Shown here piece by piece: positions 20,950 to 31,945 of a DNA stretch of 64,000 nucleotides. The stretch spans positions 84,408-148,407 of the forward strand of contig CAUYUJ010018655.1 in the NCBI GenBank assembly GCA_963575745.1. Direction: 5' to 3'. The stretch comes from Prorocentrum cordatum. Taxonomy: Eukaryota > Sar > Dinophyceae > Prorocentrales > Prorocentraceae. The position numbers were made by a program, and so were the translations under genes. Under the pieces are notes generated by a model. It was given only the letters and a program-made list of their open reading frames with translations. It was not told the origin of the DNA and searched no databases. Positions within the stretch are counted from its first letter, which is position 1; every line of letters begins with the position of its first letter.

Positions 20950-22895
20950 GCCCCAGCCTCAGCCCGCCTCAGCCTCAGCCTCAGCATGCCTCAGCCTCAG
21001 CCTGCCTCAGCCTAAGCCTCAGCCTGCTTCAGCCTCAGCATCAGTCTGCCTTCAGCCTCGGCCTCAGCCTCAGCCTGCCTCAGCCTCACCCTGCATCAGC
21101 CTCAGCCTCAGCCTCAGCCCGCCTCAGCATCAGCCTGCCTCAGCCTCAGCCTCAGCCTGCCTCTGCCTCAGCCTCAGTCCGATTTCAGCCTCAGCCTCAT
21201 TCTGCTGTCGGCCTCGGCCTCAGCCTCAGCCTGCCTGAGCCTCAGCCTGCATCAGCCTCAACCTCAGCCTCAGCATGCTTCAGCCTCAGTCCGCCTTCAG
21301 CCTCAGCCTCAGCCTCAGCCTGCCTGCCTCAGCCTCAGCCTCAGCCTGCTTCAGCCTCAGCCTCAGTCTGCCTGCAGCCTCGGCGTCAGCCTCAGCCTGC
21401 CTCAGCCTCAGCCTGCCTCAGCCTCAGCCACGGCCTCAGCCTGCCTCTGCCTCAGCCTGCCTCAGCCTCAACCTCAGCCTGCCTCAAGCCTCAGCCTCAG
21501 CCTCAGCCTCAGCCTCATCAGCCTCAGCCTGCCTCAGCCTCAGCCTCAGCCTCAGCCTCAGCCTCAGCCTCAGCCTCAGCCTCAGCCTCTGCCCAGCCTC
21601 GGCCTCAGCCTCAGCCTGCCTCAGCCTCGGCCTCAGACTCAGGCTGCCTCAGCCTCAGCCTGCATCAGCCTCCGCATCATCCTCAGCCTGCCTCCTCAGC
21701 CTGCCTAGCCTCAGCCTCAGCCTCAGCCTCAGCCTCAGCCTCAGCCTCAGCCTGCTTCAGCCTCAGCCTCAGTCTGCCTTCAGCCTCGGCCTCAGCCTCA
21801 GGCCTCAGCCTCAGCCTCAGCCTCAGCCTCAGCCTCAGCCTCATCAGCCTCAGCCTCAGCCTCAGCCTCAGCCTCAGCCTCAGCCTCAGCCTCAGCCTCA
21901 GCCTGCCTCAGCCTGCCTCAGCCTGCCTCAGCCTCAGCCTCAGCATCGGCCTCAGCCTCAGCCTCAGCCTCAGCCTCATCATCAGCCTCAGCCTCAGCCT
22001 CAGCCTCACCTCAGCCTGCCTCAGCCTCAGCCTCAGCCTGCCTCAGCCTCAGCCTCAGTCTGCCTTCAGCCTCGCCTCGCCTCAGCCTGCCTCAGCCTCA
22101 GCCTGCCTCAGCCTCAGCCTCAGCCTGCCTCAGCCTCAGCCTCAGCCTGCTTCAGCCTCAGCCTCAGTCTGCCTCAGCCTCGGCCTCAGCCTCAGGCCTC
22201 AGCCTCAGCCTCCTGCCTCAGCCTCAGCCTGCATCAGCCTCCGCCTCAGCCTCAGCCTGCCTCAGCCTCAGCCTGCCTCAGCCTCAGCCTCAGCCCTCAG
22301 CCTGCCTCAGCCTCAGCCTCAGCCTGCTTCAGCCTCAGCCTCAGTCTGCCTTCAGCCTCGGCCTCAGCCTCAGCCTGCCTCAGCCTCACCCTGCATCAGC
22401 CTCAGCCTCAGCCTCAGCCTCAGTCTGCCTGCAGCCTCGGCCGCAGCCTCAGCCTGCCTCAGCCTCAACCTCAGCCTGCCTCACCCTCAGCCTCAGTCTG
22501 CCTTCAGCCCCGGCCTCAGCCTCAGCCTGCCTCAGCCTCAGCCTCAGCATCGGCCTCAGCCTCAGCCTCAGCCTCAGCCTGCTTCAGCCTCAGCCTGCTT
22601 CAGCCTCAGCCTCAGTCTGCCTGCAGCCTCGGCCTCAGCCTCAGCCTGCTTCAGCCTCAGCCTCGGTCTGCCTTCAGCCTCGGCCTCGGCCTCAGCCTGT
22701 CCCAGCCTCAGCCTGCATCAGCCTCAGCCTCAGCCTCAGCCTGCCTCAAAATCCGCCTGCCTCAGCCTCAGCCTCAGCCTGCCTCAGCCTCAGCCTCAGC
22801 CTGCTTCAGCCTCAGCCTCAGTTTGCCTTCAGCCTCGGCCTCAGCCTCAGCCTGCCTCAGCCTCAGCCGGCCTCAGCCTCAGCATCAGCTTGCCT
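20950..22895. repeat. CAGCCT hexamer array, about 1.9 kb
   Basis: A mixture of CAGCCT, CAGCCTG and CAGCAT units, with CTGCTTCAGCCTCAGTCTGC variants recurring in register. It gives a 720-aa Ser/Leu/Gln/Pro frame that is an artefact. No coding evidence. Confidence 0.97.
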
Positions 22896-22907
22896 CAGCA
22901 TTTCAAA

Positions 22908-23275
22908 ATGTGGCCCGGGAATGGAGTTCTGGGACCTCGAAAAACACGAAGTGGCCTACAGTTGGCTCCAGGCATTCAAAATCATGCCCAGGAATCAAAT
23001 TCTGGGAACTCGAAGACCACGAAGTGGCTTACAGTTGGCTCGGGGCATTCAAAATCATGCCCAGGAATGGAGTTCTGGGAACTCGAAGACCACGAAATGG
23101 CCTACAGTTTGCTCCAGGCATTCAAAATCATGCCCAGGAACGGAGTTCTGGGAATTCGAAGAGCACGAAGTGGCTTACAGTTGGCTCCGAGCATTCAAAC
23201 TCATGCCCAGGAATTGAATTTAGGGAATTCGAGGGCCACGAAGTGGCCTACAGTTGGCTCCGAGCATTGAAAATC
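22908..23275. repeat. 73-bp tandem repeats, left array (about 5 units)
   Basis: The unit contains GAATGGAGTTCTGGGAACTC, GAAGACCACGAAGTGGCCTA, CAGTTGGCTCCGGGCATTCA and AAATCATGCCCAG. The GAAGTGG start recurs every 73 bp (22948, 23021, ...). Confidence 0.95.
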
Positions 23276-23898
23276 TCTGCCAGCTGCCGCTCTGCGAGGC
23301 TACGCCCGGCATACTCCTTCGGGTGGCGGCCGAGGTCTCGCACTTGCTGCATGACCTCCTCGGTCTTGTCTCGCTGTTGCTGCGTGAGCTCCTCGGTCTT
23401 CTGCTTCCGCTTGAGCTCCTCGGTCTCCGTCTGCTGATCAGCGCAGCCCAGGGCCCGCAGTTCATGCAAAATGTCTTGGGGGATGAGGTCGCGATGGTCC
23501 GAGGAACGTTTGGCCAACTTGTTTTCGGCGCGTTCTTGTTCGGACGTTCCTTTATTTCGCTTCGGTGTCCGGCCGAACTGCTTCACGTGCTCGACGAGCG
23601 TTTGCAGAGGACCGCTCAATGCAGCACGCTGAGGAGCAGCGCTGTTCCCTGCCGCAGGCTGAGGAGCACCGCTGTTCAATGCAGCAGGGTCAGGAGCACC
23701 GCCGCTAGACCGAGAACTATCAGCATGTCTGGCATTATTGTGCGCAGTAGGCGCTGCGCAGTTCCTTTGAAAGGAAATCTTCAAAAGCAGGGCTGTAGCC
23801 AAGAAGGCTACGGGGACGATGATGATGATGAAGATGATGAGTCTTGGAAGTCTGGGAAGTGGAAGAGCACGAAGTGGCGTACAATTGGCTCCGGGCAT
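23248..23898 (-). CDS. small membrane protein with GRxPK motifs, unknown
   Basis: A 216-residue ORF on an island between two 73-bp arrays. The ATG (23896-23898) and first ~19 residues, and the last six residues, come from repeat units. Residues ~20-43 are a single hydrophobic helix, partly encoded by a GAT microsatellite. An Ala/Pro/Ser linker follows, then a helical region with two copies of a motif (FGRTPK...EQERAENKLAK and LGRHPKE...LAERQLA) separated by a charged Gln/Glu/Lys segment. The paired G-R-x-P-K plus E-R-x-L-A pattern looks like a short repeat domain in protist proteins, but I cannot name it. The cytosolic part would follow the anchor. It could also be a relic of a longer gene. 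Confidence 0.45.
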   Translation of the reverse strand: MPGANCTPLRALPLPRLPRLIIFIIIIVPVAFLATALLLKISFQRNCAAPTAHNNARHADSSRSSGGAPDPAALNSGAPQPAAGNSAAPQRAALSGPLQTLVEHVKQFGRTPKRNKGTSEQERAENKLAKRSSDHRDLIPQDILHELRALGCADQQTETEELKRKQKTEELTQQQRDKTEEVMQQVRDLGRHPKEYAGRSLAERQLAEIFNARSQL

Positions 23899-24245
23899 TC
23901 ACATTGTGGCCCGGGAGTTGAGTTTTAGGAAATTGAAGAGCACGAAGTGGCCTACAGTTGGCTCCGGGCATTCAAAATGTGGCCCGGGAATGGTGTTCTG
24001 GGAAGTCGAAGAGCACGAAGTGGCCTACAGTTGGTTCCGGGCATTCAAAATGTGGCCCGGGCATGGAGTTCTGGGAAGTCGAAGAGCACGAAGTGGCCTA
24101 GAGTTGGCTCCGGGCATCCAACATGTGGCCCGGGAATGGTGTTCTAGGAAGTCGAAGAGCACGAAATGGCCTACAGTTGGCTCCGGGCATTCAAAATGTA
24201 GCCCGGGAATGGAATTCTGGGAGGACGAAGAGCACGAAGTGTGTC
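23836..24245. repeat. 73-bp tandem repeats, right array (about 5.5 units)
   Basis: Same unit as 22908-23275, with AAAATGTGGCCCGGGAATGG in place of AAAATCATGCCCAGGAATGG, so the two arrays are homogenised separately. Confidence 0.95.
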
Positions 24246-24389
24246 ACTGTTTGCTTAAAACGAGCCCGGCCCTCGCCTGTTCGGCTCCCGCCCAGACACC
24301 CTTTGGGGAGTCATCAAATGCTCTCTTTTGACCCCATTAGAAACCTATCAGTCTTCGCTGGTAGGTAAAAATTTGAAGAAAAAAATCTG
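24246..24389. other. no recognisable feature
   Basis: Spacer after the 73-bp array. Confidence 0.4.
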
Positions 24390-24453
24390 AACATCGTCCC
24401 CGCATCATTTGCTTGCCTCATGTTGCATACTGTAGAGGGACGTGCCCGACTGA
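24390..24453. mobile_element. TIR element family 1, right half
   Basis: ATCGTCCCCGCATCATTTGC and ACTGTAGAGGGACGTGCCCG match the right half of the 39316-39474 copy. It may pair with the left half at 20717. Confidence 0.7.
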
Positions 24454-25284
24454 ACTCTGGCAACGCTCACCACCCACCTCCGCCGCTGCCACCCCGTGGG
24501 GTGCTCTGGAGCGGGGCACAGCGTGCCTCGCTCGCCTGCGTGAGGGCCTCCTGGTGACGCCCGCGGAGCAGGTAGAAGTAGGCCAGCCGCTGGCGGCGCC
24601 GGGGAGGGCGCAGAGGGACCGGGCAGGGACGGGCCGGGGAAGCGTGGGGAGGGGGAGGGGCCAGCGCACCTGCGTGACGAGCCGGCCATCGGCGGCGCGA
24701 GCCCGAGGGGGAGCGAGCGGGGTCGGGCCTCCTGAGCAGGCTCGGGAGGGCTCGGGCCTTCTGAGGAGTCTTCTGAGCCTTCCCCGACAGCACAGAAACC
24801 TTCTCGCGTATGAGGCCGGAGGGCTTCTGAGAGGCTCCGCCTTCTGGGAAGGCCTGCTACTTCTCGCTTCCCCCCCCCCCGACGCGCCGCCGAAACTGGA
24901 CAGCACACTCGTCAACGTTGGGAGCCTCCAGAGGCCCGCGCTGGGCCCTCATACCGCTGGAACGAACAACGGAGTGGCAAAGCGCTGTCTGGGAGGCAGC
25001 CCATGTCACAGAGAAAGTGCGACGTCGGACGTCTCTAGGGGAGGGGGAGGGGGACGACGAGGGAGACGGGAGGGGCTGGGGAGAGGATGGGGAGGGGAGG
25101 GGATCGGGCAACGGCAAGCAGGAAGCGGCGTCAAGGGTCATAGGGAAGACATGGCCAGCCTGGCAGGCCAGCAGCGACGGGGCCAGGCCGATCTGGACGG
25201 GACAGGGCAGCTTCAAAGGACCGGACTGGCCTTGCGGGTAGGCCGAGCAGGACGACCGCGCCAATGAAGTGACCCTACCGTCGG
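24454..25284. other. GC-rich spacer
   Basis: Includes a GAGGCTCCGCCTTCTGGGAA/GGCCTGCTACTTCTC segment like that at 52075-52120. ORFs up to 284 aa overlap on both strands with no domain and are not supported. Confidence 0.4.
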
Positions 25285-25455
25285 GGTGTCGAACTAAGGA
25301 ACCCTAAGTAAGGAACAAGGCCCCTTTTCCCAGAAGTTGAACTTCGATTTCCCGTGGAAAACCGGAGGAACACCTGAGGCAAACTGTAAAACAATCAAGG
25401 AACACCGAGCCCCTCCCCAATGAAAAGGGTTCCTTCTTCAGCGCCCCGACTGTAC
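25285..25455 (+). repeat. dispersed repeat family 4, copy 2
   Basis: AAGGAACCCTAAGTAAGGAA, AAGTTGAACTTCGATTTCCC, ACACCTGAGGCAAACTG and AAAAGGGTTCCTTCTTCAGC match the copies at 14410 and 51799. Confidence 0.85.
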
Positions 25456-26334
25456 TGGCACTTTGGCGGCCAACAAGACGACGGGTGCGATCAGAGCTTC
25501 GCCCCCGAAGGATGAAACTCATATCACCGCTCCAAGAAAAACTGGCCTTGTACAGCACGCATCGACCACAGCTGCACCAGACCGGGTCCTTCCTGTGCGA
25601 GCACTCGCCGCCCGATCCCCCGAGCTCGCTGAGTTCGGGAGGGCTTGTCGCGAATAGCGCAAATACAATACACAACATGTGGTCGCAAGAGACAGATCCT
25701 CAACTGGGAGTCCACACGGGTTCTCCGAGAGGGAGCTGCATCGACAGGGGCGAGCTATCAAAGAGTGTGTAGCTGGAGGAAGACCGCCGGCCAACGAGAG
25801 AAGCCCTGACCCACAACACGCCCGAAGTCTACGAGACGACACGAACAACGAACGGACGAGATCTTGACATCTCAGAGCCGCGCGATGCGAACCACCGCAG
25901 CTGCAGACAAATGGAAGGGGAGGGGACGAGAGACGCGACGGGGTGGGTGCAGCGGGCGCCGATCGCAACGCGCAGTGCCCGTGCCAAGCGCAATGGCGTG
26001 TTACGCGGGATACAGTCATCACGCCACCACAAAAGAACACACTCAAGAAGGAACATATTCCCTGACCCGGAGAAATTAGGGACGGCGGAAACCTAGAGTG
26101 CCCCCAAGCCCAAAGTGGTCCATAGTGCAACCTCCTGACTGAGAAGCAAGAGGAGGCAAGAGGCAACTCCCAGTGCACCCCATAGGGCGGCCGCGCGCGG
26201 GGCCGGGAGGAGGCGACGGGGCGCCGCTCAATCAGTCGCCTGACACATATAATTGTCCAATCCTTTCCCGCTCGGGCGAATGTTTTGCTGCAGGTCACCT
26301 GCGGGCCCCCTCTGCGGGCCCTCGCCGTGAGGGG
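25456..26334. other. no recognisable feature
   Basis: Unique-looking sequence. The 382-aa minus ORF covering it is carried mainly by the adjacent GGA tract and shows no domain. Confidence 0.4.
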
Positions 26335-26580
26335 GAGGAGGAGGAGGAGGAGGAGGAGGAGGAGGAGGAGGAGGAAGAGATGGAGGAGGAGGAAGAGGAG
26401 GGTGAGCAGGAGGAGGAGGAGGAGGAGCAGCAGGAGGTGTAGGAGCAGGAGGAGGAGGAGGAGGAGGAGGAGGAGGAGGAGAAGGAGAAGGTGAGGGAGG
26501 AGGAGGAGGATGAGGAGGAGGAGGAGGAGGAGCGAGGAGGAGGAGGAGGAGGAGGAGGAGGAGGAGGAGGAGGAGGGTGC
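26335..26580. repeat. (GGA)n microsatellite
   Basis: About 245 bp of GGA/GAG with GCAGGA interruptions. Confidence 0.95.
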
Positions 26581-26653
26581 AGGAGCGCCGCCCTGACTGT
26601 GCTGCCGCTGAGACGCATCGACGCCTTGCCAGCGCTCGGACCTCCACTCCTCC

Positions 26654-26806
26654 TTGGCGGCGCGCACAAGGTGGTGGAGGGAGGGGGGAGGGCTTCTTAG
26701 ATGGAGGCTGCTTCTTAGAAGGCGGCGGCGGCGGGACCTTCTAAGAAGCAGGGGTGCTTCTAAGAAGCCCTCCCCCCTCCCCCCACCCCCCTCTGCGCGT
26801 GGCTGA
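26654..26806. mobile_element. foldback element family 6, copy 2
   Basis: GGGAGGGCTTCTTAGATGGA with CTTCTTAGAAGG on the left, CTTCTAAGAAGCCCTCCCCC on the right, with the same outer GGCGCGCACA and CTCTGCGCGTGGCTGA ends as copy 1. Confidence 0.8.
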
Positions 26807-27288
26807 CCTCCTCAGCGGTCCAGGTGCTCTGGCGCTGGCATCGCCAAGAGACAGAGCCTCGTAAGTCCGCAGGCGCGTGTCAAAGGCAGCGCTGGGCTGC
26901 ACCCGAAGCCAGCACAGGCACGGCACGAAAGAGAAAGAGACGAAAGAAGACGAAGAAGACGAAGAAGAAGAAGAAGAAGAAGGAGAAGAAGAAGAAGAAG
27001 AAGAAGAAGACGGAGCCCGCTCAGGCCATGCAGGTCGGCGCGGGAGTGCCACTGAAGGACACACGTCTGTTTTGCTGCCCGCGGCTGGCGCCCATGTGCA
27101 TGACCCGTGCGCCAGGAGTTAAGGTCTCGGCGTCAGAGTGGTCACTGTGGGCGTTCAGCTGGCGCAACTGCTGACCAAGGCTCGTTCAAGCCCGCGGGAC
27201 TCTTGGGCGAGGACGGGAAAGTATCCGACGTAGCGGCCCGCTGATTCGGCATCGGGGGCGTCCAAGAGCGGGACGTCCATAGAGGATT
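26807..27288. repeat. spacer with (GAA)n microsatellite
   Basis: GAAGAAGAC tract at 26935-27012. The remaining sequence shows no gene. Confidence 0.7.
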
Positions 27289-27510
27289 CACTAGATGGCG
27301 TCGGAGCAGCTAGGGTCGGAGGATCGCGCCGCATCGCCGATACATCAGCGATGCATCGGCGATGCGCAGGCAATGCATCGTCGACGCGGGCGATGCCTCG
27401 GCAACGTCGACGTGAAGGAAATCGGGCACCACATCGAGCCGCATCGGCGATGCATCGGCGATGCGACGCGATCCTCCGATCCCATTTACTCCGACCCCAT
27501 CTAGGAGGCC
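27289..27510. mobile_element. foldback element family 5, copy 2 (expanded)
   Basis: CTAGATGGCGTCGGAGCAGC/TAGGGTCGGAGGATCGCG on the left and CGATCCTCCGATCCCATTTA plus CTCCGACCCCATCTAG on the right. The interior is expanded by several GCATCGGCGATGC units. Confidence 0.85.
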
Positions 27511-27564
27511 CAGAATCCAAGAGGGGGGGGGGGGCACAAATCATGGCCAGCGGCACGTGCGCGG

Positions 27565-27640
27565 CCCGCGTATTGAAGAGGAGGAGGAGGCGGAGGAGGA
27601 GGAGGAGGAGGAGGAGGGGAAGGAGCAGGAGGAGGACCAG
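27565..27640. repeat. (GGA)n microsatellite
   Basis: Short GGA/GAG tract. Confidence 0.9.
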
Positions 27641-27675
27641 TGTAAGCCCAAGAGGCATCAACGATGTTGGAATCG

Positions 27676-28085
27676 CAGCCCCCCAGGGATGGCGAGGTCT
27701 AATTTGAATCCGCGGTGAGTAGCCACTGTGCTGGTCCCCCCAGCAGGCCTCGAAAGTGGCGACGGTTTCACAGATCCCAGCCCCCCAGTGATGGCGAGGT
27801 CTAATTTGAATCCGCGGTGAGTACCCACTGTGCTGGGCCCCCCAGCAGGCCTCGAAAGTGGCGACGGTTTCACAGATCCCAGCCCCCCAGGGATGGCGAC
27901 GTCTAATTTGAATCCGCGGTGAGTGCCCACTGTGCTGGGCCCCCCAGCAGGCCTCGAACGTGGCGACAGTTTCACAGATCGCAGCCCCCCAAGGATGGCG
28001 AGGTCTAATTTGAATCCGCGGTGAGTACCCACTGTGCTGGGCCCCCCAGCAGGCCTCGAAAGTGGCGCCAGTTTCACAGATCGCA
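27676..28085. repeat. 102-bp tandem repeat (4 units)
   Basis: Unit starts CAGCCCCCCAGGGATGGCGA recur at 27676, 27778, 27880, 27982 and 28084. Each unit holds CCGCGGTGAGTACCCACTGT and GGCCCCCCAGCAGGCCTCGA. The period is a multiple of 3, so the minus strand reads as a 34-residue repeat (SRPAGGPSTVGTHRGFKLD...). No other sign of coding. Confidence 0.95.
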
Positions 28086-28269
28086 GCCCCCCAGGGATGG
28101 CGAGGTCAAAGGCAGGGGGGAAGAGAGGGACGGGAAGGAAGGAAGGAAGGAGGCAAGGAGACGCGCGAGCAGTGCTCCATTCAAAAAGAACCCAACGCAG
28201 GAGGGTTGGGAAAAACTACAATGTGCACTGGACGGGGGGGGGCAACAAAACTATTCTTCAATAGAAAGA
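28086..28269. other. spacer resembling the flank of the 79-bp array element
   Basis: GGAAGG repeats then GAGACGCGCG...CAAAAAGAACCCAACGCAGG/AGGGTTGGGAAAA weakly match 36560-36630 (GAGACGCGGG...CAAAACGAGGACCCAACACC). Confidence 0.4.
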
Positions 28270-28395
28270 ACTCAACAACAACAACATCAACAACAACCAC
28301 AACAACCACAACGACGACGACAACAACAACAACAGCAACAACAACAACAACAACAACAACAACGACAACAACGACAACAACGACAGCAACAAAAA
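28270..28395. repeat. (CAA)n microsatellite
   Basis: CAA/CGA/CAG triplet run. Confidence 0.95.
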
Positions 28396-29095
28396 CGGCG
28401 TGGCGTCGCCGTCTCACACCCACCGAGAGAGAGGCCGCACCGTCAAGGCGTGCGCAGCAAGACGTTGTCGGCGATGTGAGGCCGCGAGTCTTGCCGAAGA
28501 TAGATACCTGATCTCGCTGATACGACACAGGGCTACAGCATGTTACCATGTCAATGAGCGGGAGTTGCGCATGGCCAGATCAATGCACACGACGGTCGGC
28601 ATAAACAAGTATTAGCATACTGTGAAAAATCGTTGCCAGTTCGAGTCACGCTAAAATGTGTTGCTCTTCGGCTATTGAGTTAGAGGTGCCGCATGCTCCA
28701 AAGTACTGACTTTCAGCATCAGGCGAACAACTGCCTGCCAATGTGCTACATAACAATGCGTTGTCTGTTAACCCCATTACTGCCACTTGTCCTCTCAATG
28801 ATCGTCCAAGTCTTCTCTCTCTGTCCCTCGACGACACATGCACTTTCATGCTTGAGCTCAAGCCCTATACACGTAAATCGAGCATCAGTGAACGTGGTAC
28901 TGAGTCCACATCTGCGGGAAGCCAGAGCAAGTTTCCGGATGATTTGGAATTGCTGCTCGACGGCCCTGTCACATTGAGGTTAATATAGTTGGCGCCGAAC
29001 ACGGTGGCAGCTTCAGTTTGAGCAAAATGAACCGATACGAGTGAAGCCAAGAGGACCGAGGAATGTATATGAGTATAGGAGGTGGTAGGTTGTAA
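28396..29095. other. low-repeat sequence, no recognised gene
   Basis: AT/GC-balanced and not visibly repetitive. The best frame is 28743-28988 (81 aa, LDDTCTFMLELKPYTRKSSI...), with no domain I recognise. It could hold an exon, but nothing supports that directly. Confidence 0.3.
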
Positions 29096-29111
29096 CCGCT
29101 GTAGTAGTAGT

Positions 29112-29192
<81 letters not shown>

Positions 29193-29319
29193 TGCAGTGG
29201 TAGCAGTATCATTAGTAGTGGTAGTAGTAGTAGTAGTAGTAGGAGGAGTAGTAGTAGTAGTGATACTAGTAGGAGTACTAGTAGTAGTAGAAGTAGTAGT
29301 CGTAGTAGTAGCAGCAGCC

Positions 29320-29350
<31 letters not shown>

Positions 29351-29636
29351 CCGTAGTAGTAGAAGTAGCCGTAGTAGTAGTGGTTGTAGTAGTAGCAGTG
29401 GATGTAGTAGTAGTAGTAGCAGTAGTCGCAGTAGCAGTAGTAGTAATAATAAAATTGGTGGCTGTAGTAGCCGTAGTAGTCGTAGTAGTAGTCGTAGTCG
29501 TAGTCGCATAAAAAGTCGTAGTAGTAGTAGTCGTAGTAGTCGTAGTAGTCGTAGTAGTAGTAGTAGTAGTAGTAAAAGTAGTAGTAGTAGTAGTAGTAGT
29601 AGCAGTAGTACTCGCATTAGTAGAAGAAGTTGCAGT
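29096..29636. repeat. mixed (GTA/GCA/GTC) trinucleotide array
   Basis: About 540 bp of AGT/AGC/CGT triplets encoding Ser or Val runs, with scattered substitutions. Artefactual ORFs on both strands. Confidence 0.96.
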
Positions 29637-31255
29637 AGTGGTTGTAAATGGCGAATGTGATGAGAGATGGCCTCATAACAGATGTTCCAATGTGAACTCC
29701 AAACGATGGGTCATTGCGTTCTCGGTGTGCAGCATTTGTGGGGCAATAGTTGTATGGCGCGACCGAGGCGATGCAAAATTAGATGGTGAATACATTCGAT
29801 GCACGTTCTATGGTGGTGCAAGCTGTGTATGGTGCACCCGAAGCTGTACAATGTATGTAACCCAACATGTGCGATGCAACCTGTGTGGTGGAAACTATGG
29901 CACGCAAGCTCGGTGAAACATGTGATGCAAGCTACGTGACGCTAACGATGTAGTGCACTATAAAGGGTGCTATAATTTGATGGTGAGCGCTGTGGAGCGA
30001 GCTACGTGGTCCCACATTTGGGGTGCTGGGGTCGACTGGTTGAAAACTATTGAAACCGTTTACTCCGAAACGGACAGACATCCCACGCAGCCAACCGCAA
30101 CCTGTTCGAAACACTCCACTGGCGCATTGGCATGAAGACCCTTCTCGTGCAGGTAAACGGCTTGGGCGGGCGAGCGACGATGGTGACCAAGGTAGCGGCG
30201 ACGGCGACGATTCTGATGATGGTGGTGGCGCTGATGCCGAGGGCGACGACGACGAAGATGACGGTGATGATAATGACTGCGGTGATGACGGCGACGATGG
30301 TGACGGTGATGAAGATCATGGTGCTGATGACGATACGAATGATAACGCTGGCGATGCTGATGGCGATGGCGCTGAGGCGGATGCTGAGGAAGCGTGGCGG
30401 CGCAGAAACCGCGACATGTGTCCTATTGAAAAAAGTAGTGTACTTTCACATGTTGGGCACTTCATGCTCAAACAACTGGCCAGCTTACCACAGAAGGTTG
30501 TGCAACGACGTGCGCCGTGGAGATGCGCGCGCGGGGGCGGCATGGCACTACTGAACAAGGAAATGGCGGGTAGGCGTTGATTGTTGAGCGTGATCGGCAC
30601 GCATGCACTTGTGGCACGCAAAACCTATGGTGATGGAAAGAATCCGGCATGTGCGCGCGTGGCACGCATACCATTATTCGTATGGAGTTTTACAGTGCAC
30701 ACTTGCTGGATCAACGTGTGTACACCGCATGGCATTATTTGACAGGAATGACGACGGGGTCAACGCCAGCCTCCTGCGCATGGCATCACTTGCTATTCAA
30801 AACGAATGGCCATGAAACAGCAGGCGATTGCACCCTCCATGTGCAGTCTGTATGTGCTGCAGGCTGTGCGATGCTACTTGTGCATGGTGCAGTAGACGTG
30901 TTGCTAGCTATGTGGTGAAAGCTAGTTACGAGGTGCAAGCCCACATGGTACAAGCTGTGTGATGCAACATGAGTGGGGGAAGCCATGCGCCATGCGCCAG
31001 CTGGCGCACGGGCGGCCACCAGGTGGCCACGAGGCGGGCCTGGACGCCAACCAGGCGAAAGTCCGGATACCCCAGCCAGCGCACGGGGCGGCAACGAAAC
31101 AGCCATGGCCACCCACCGGGTGAGAAAACCAGAAACGCACGCCAATCATTTGAACCACGGGTACTCAAGAACTCCCAGCGCAAGATTTGTTTCGGGAATG
31201 TGAGTATGATAAGGGTCTGGCATGCCACCGTGCCTACAAGATAAACACACCTTCT
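29637..31255. other. no recognised gene; GAT-rich segment and a link to the terminal repeat
   Basis: 29640-30000 has repeated GTGATGCAAGCT/GTGCGATGCAAC phrases. 30180-30390 is GATG/GACG-rich and gives an Asp-rich ORF (30050-30580) that I do not trust. 30640-30760 contains CGCATGGCATTATTTGACAG, shared with the long repeat at 1-770. 30985-31110 has imperfect CCAGCTGGCGCACGGGCGGC/CCAGCCAGCGCACGGGGCGG repeats. Confidence 0.45.
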
Positions 31256-31445
31256 CGACCTTCTCCTCCTCCTACCCTCACGCTTCCTACTCCTCTCTCC
31301 TCTCTGTCGTCTCCTCCTCCTCCTGCTCCTCCTTCCGATGATGTTTATCAGATTCCCCATCCTCCCCCTCCTCATCCCTCCTCCCCCCTCATCCCCCTCT
31401 CACTCATCCCGCCTCCTCCTCTTGTCTTTCTGTCTCTGGAGCCTC
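31256..31445. repeat. CTCC-rich low-complexity tract
   Basis: Irregular TCC/CCT tract. Confidence 0.8.
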
Positions 31446-31780
31446 GGTCGCTACTGCGACGGCCGAACACACAAGGCCAGGAACTGGTCCAGAGCCCGGA
31501 CGGCGTCGTCAAAGAAGATGGCTTCTTGCGAGGGATGACGATACGGGGTCAGCAACCAAAACTCTGGCAATCCAGACTGGGGTGCAAACCTGCCTGGCCC
31601 TGCACAAGCAAAGATTCGACGCATCAGACCGCCGCTGACTACTTGTCCAGGCGAGTGCAGCCGCCTGCGTGCACCAACACAACGCCTCGGGCGACATGTC
31701 CGCGCTGTCGGGGAAGGCATATCCCCATGTCACTGACGGTATACTCGGCGATCTTGTTAAACTCCCTCGACTGGGGAGAC

Positions 31781-31945
31781 CGAAAGGTACCGATACCGCT
31801 ACTCCCCGGACCTCTCCTGGGGTGCGTTCCGACCAGGATTTCGAGGCGAATCCAGCGGTGGCAATGAGGGCCTCCGAGGAGGCCCGAAAGGGGGAAATAC
31901 GGGCGAAGGGTAGAGGTATGGGTACCTTTTCCCCCTCTGATCGAC
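31781..31945 (+). repeat. dispersed repeat family 8, copy 2
   Basis: GATACCGCTACTCCCCGGAC, GACCAGGATTTCGAGGCGAA, TCCAGCGGTGGCAATGAGGG and GGTACCTTTTCCCCCTCTGA match 9411-9585. 31446-31780 before it and 31946-32333 after it show nothing recognisable. Confidence 0.8.

Noticed and set aside
21275-23437. 720-aa open frame rich in Ser/Leu/Pro/Gln
   Set aside because: It is a translation of the CAGCCT hexamer array and 73-bp repeats, with no domain outside them.
24413-25267. 284-aa GC-rich ORF on the plus strand
   Set aside because: Similar-length ORFs exist in other frames over the same GC-rich stretch and none has a recognisable domain.
30050-30580. Asp-rich 176-aa protein
   Set aside because: The acidic stretch is a GATG/GACG low-complexity run; surrounding residues show no recognisable family.
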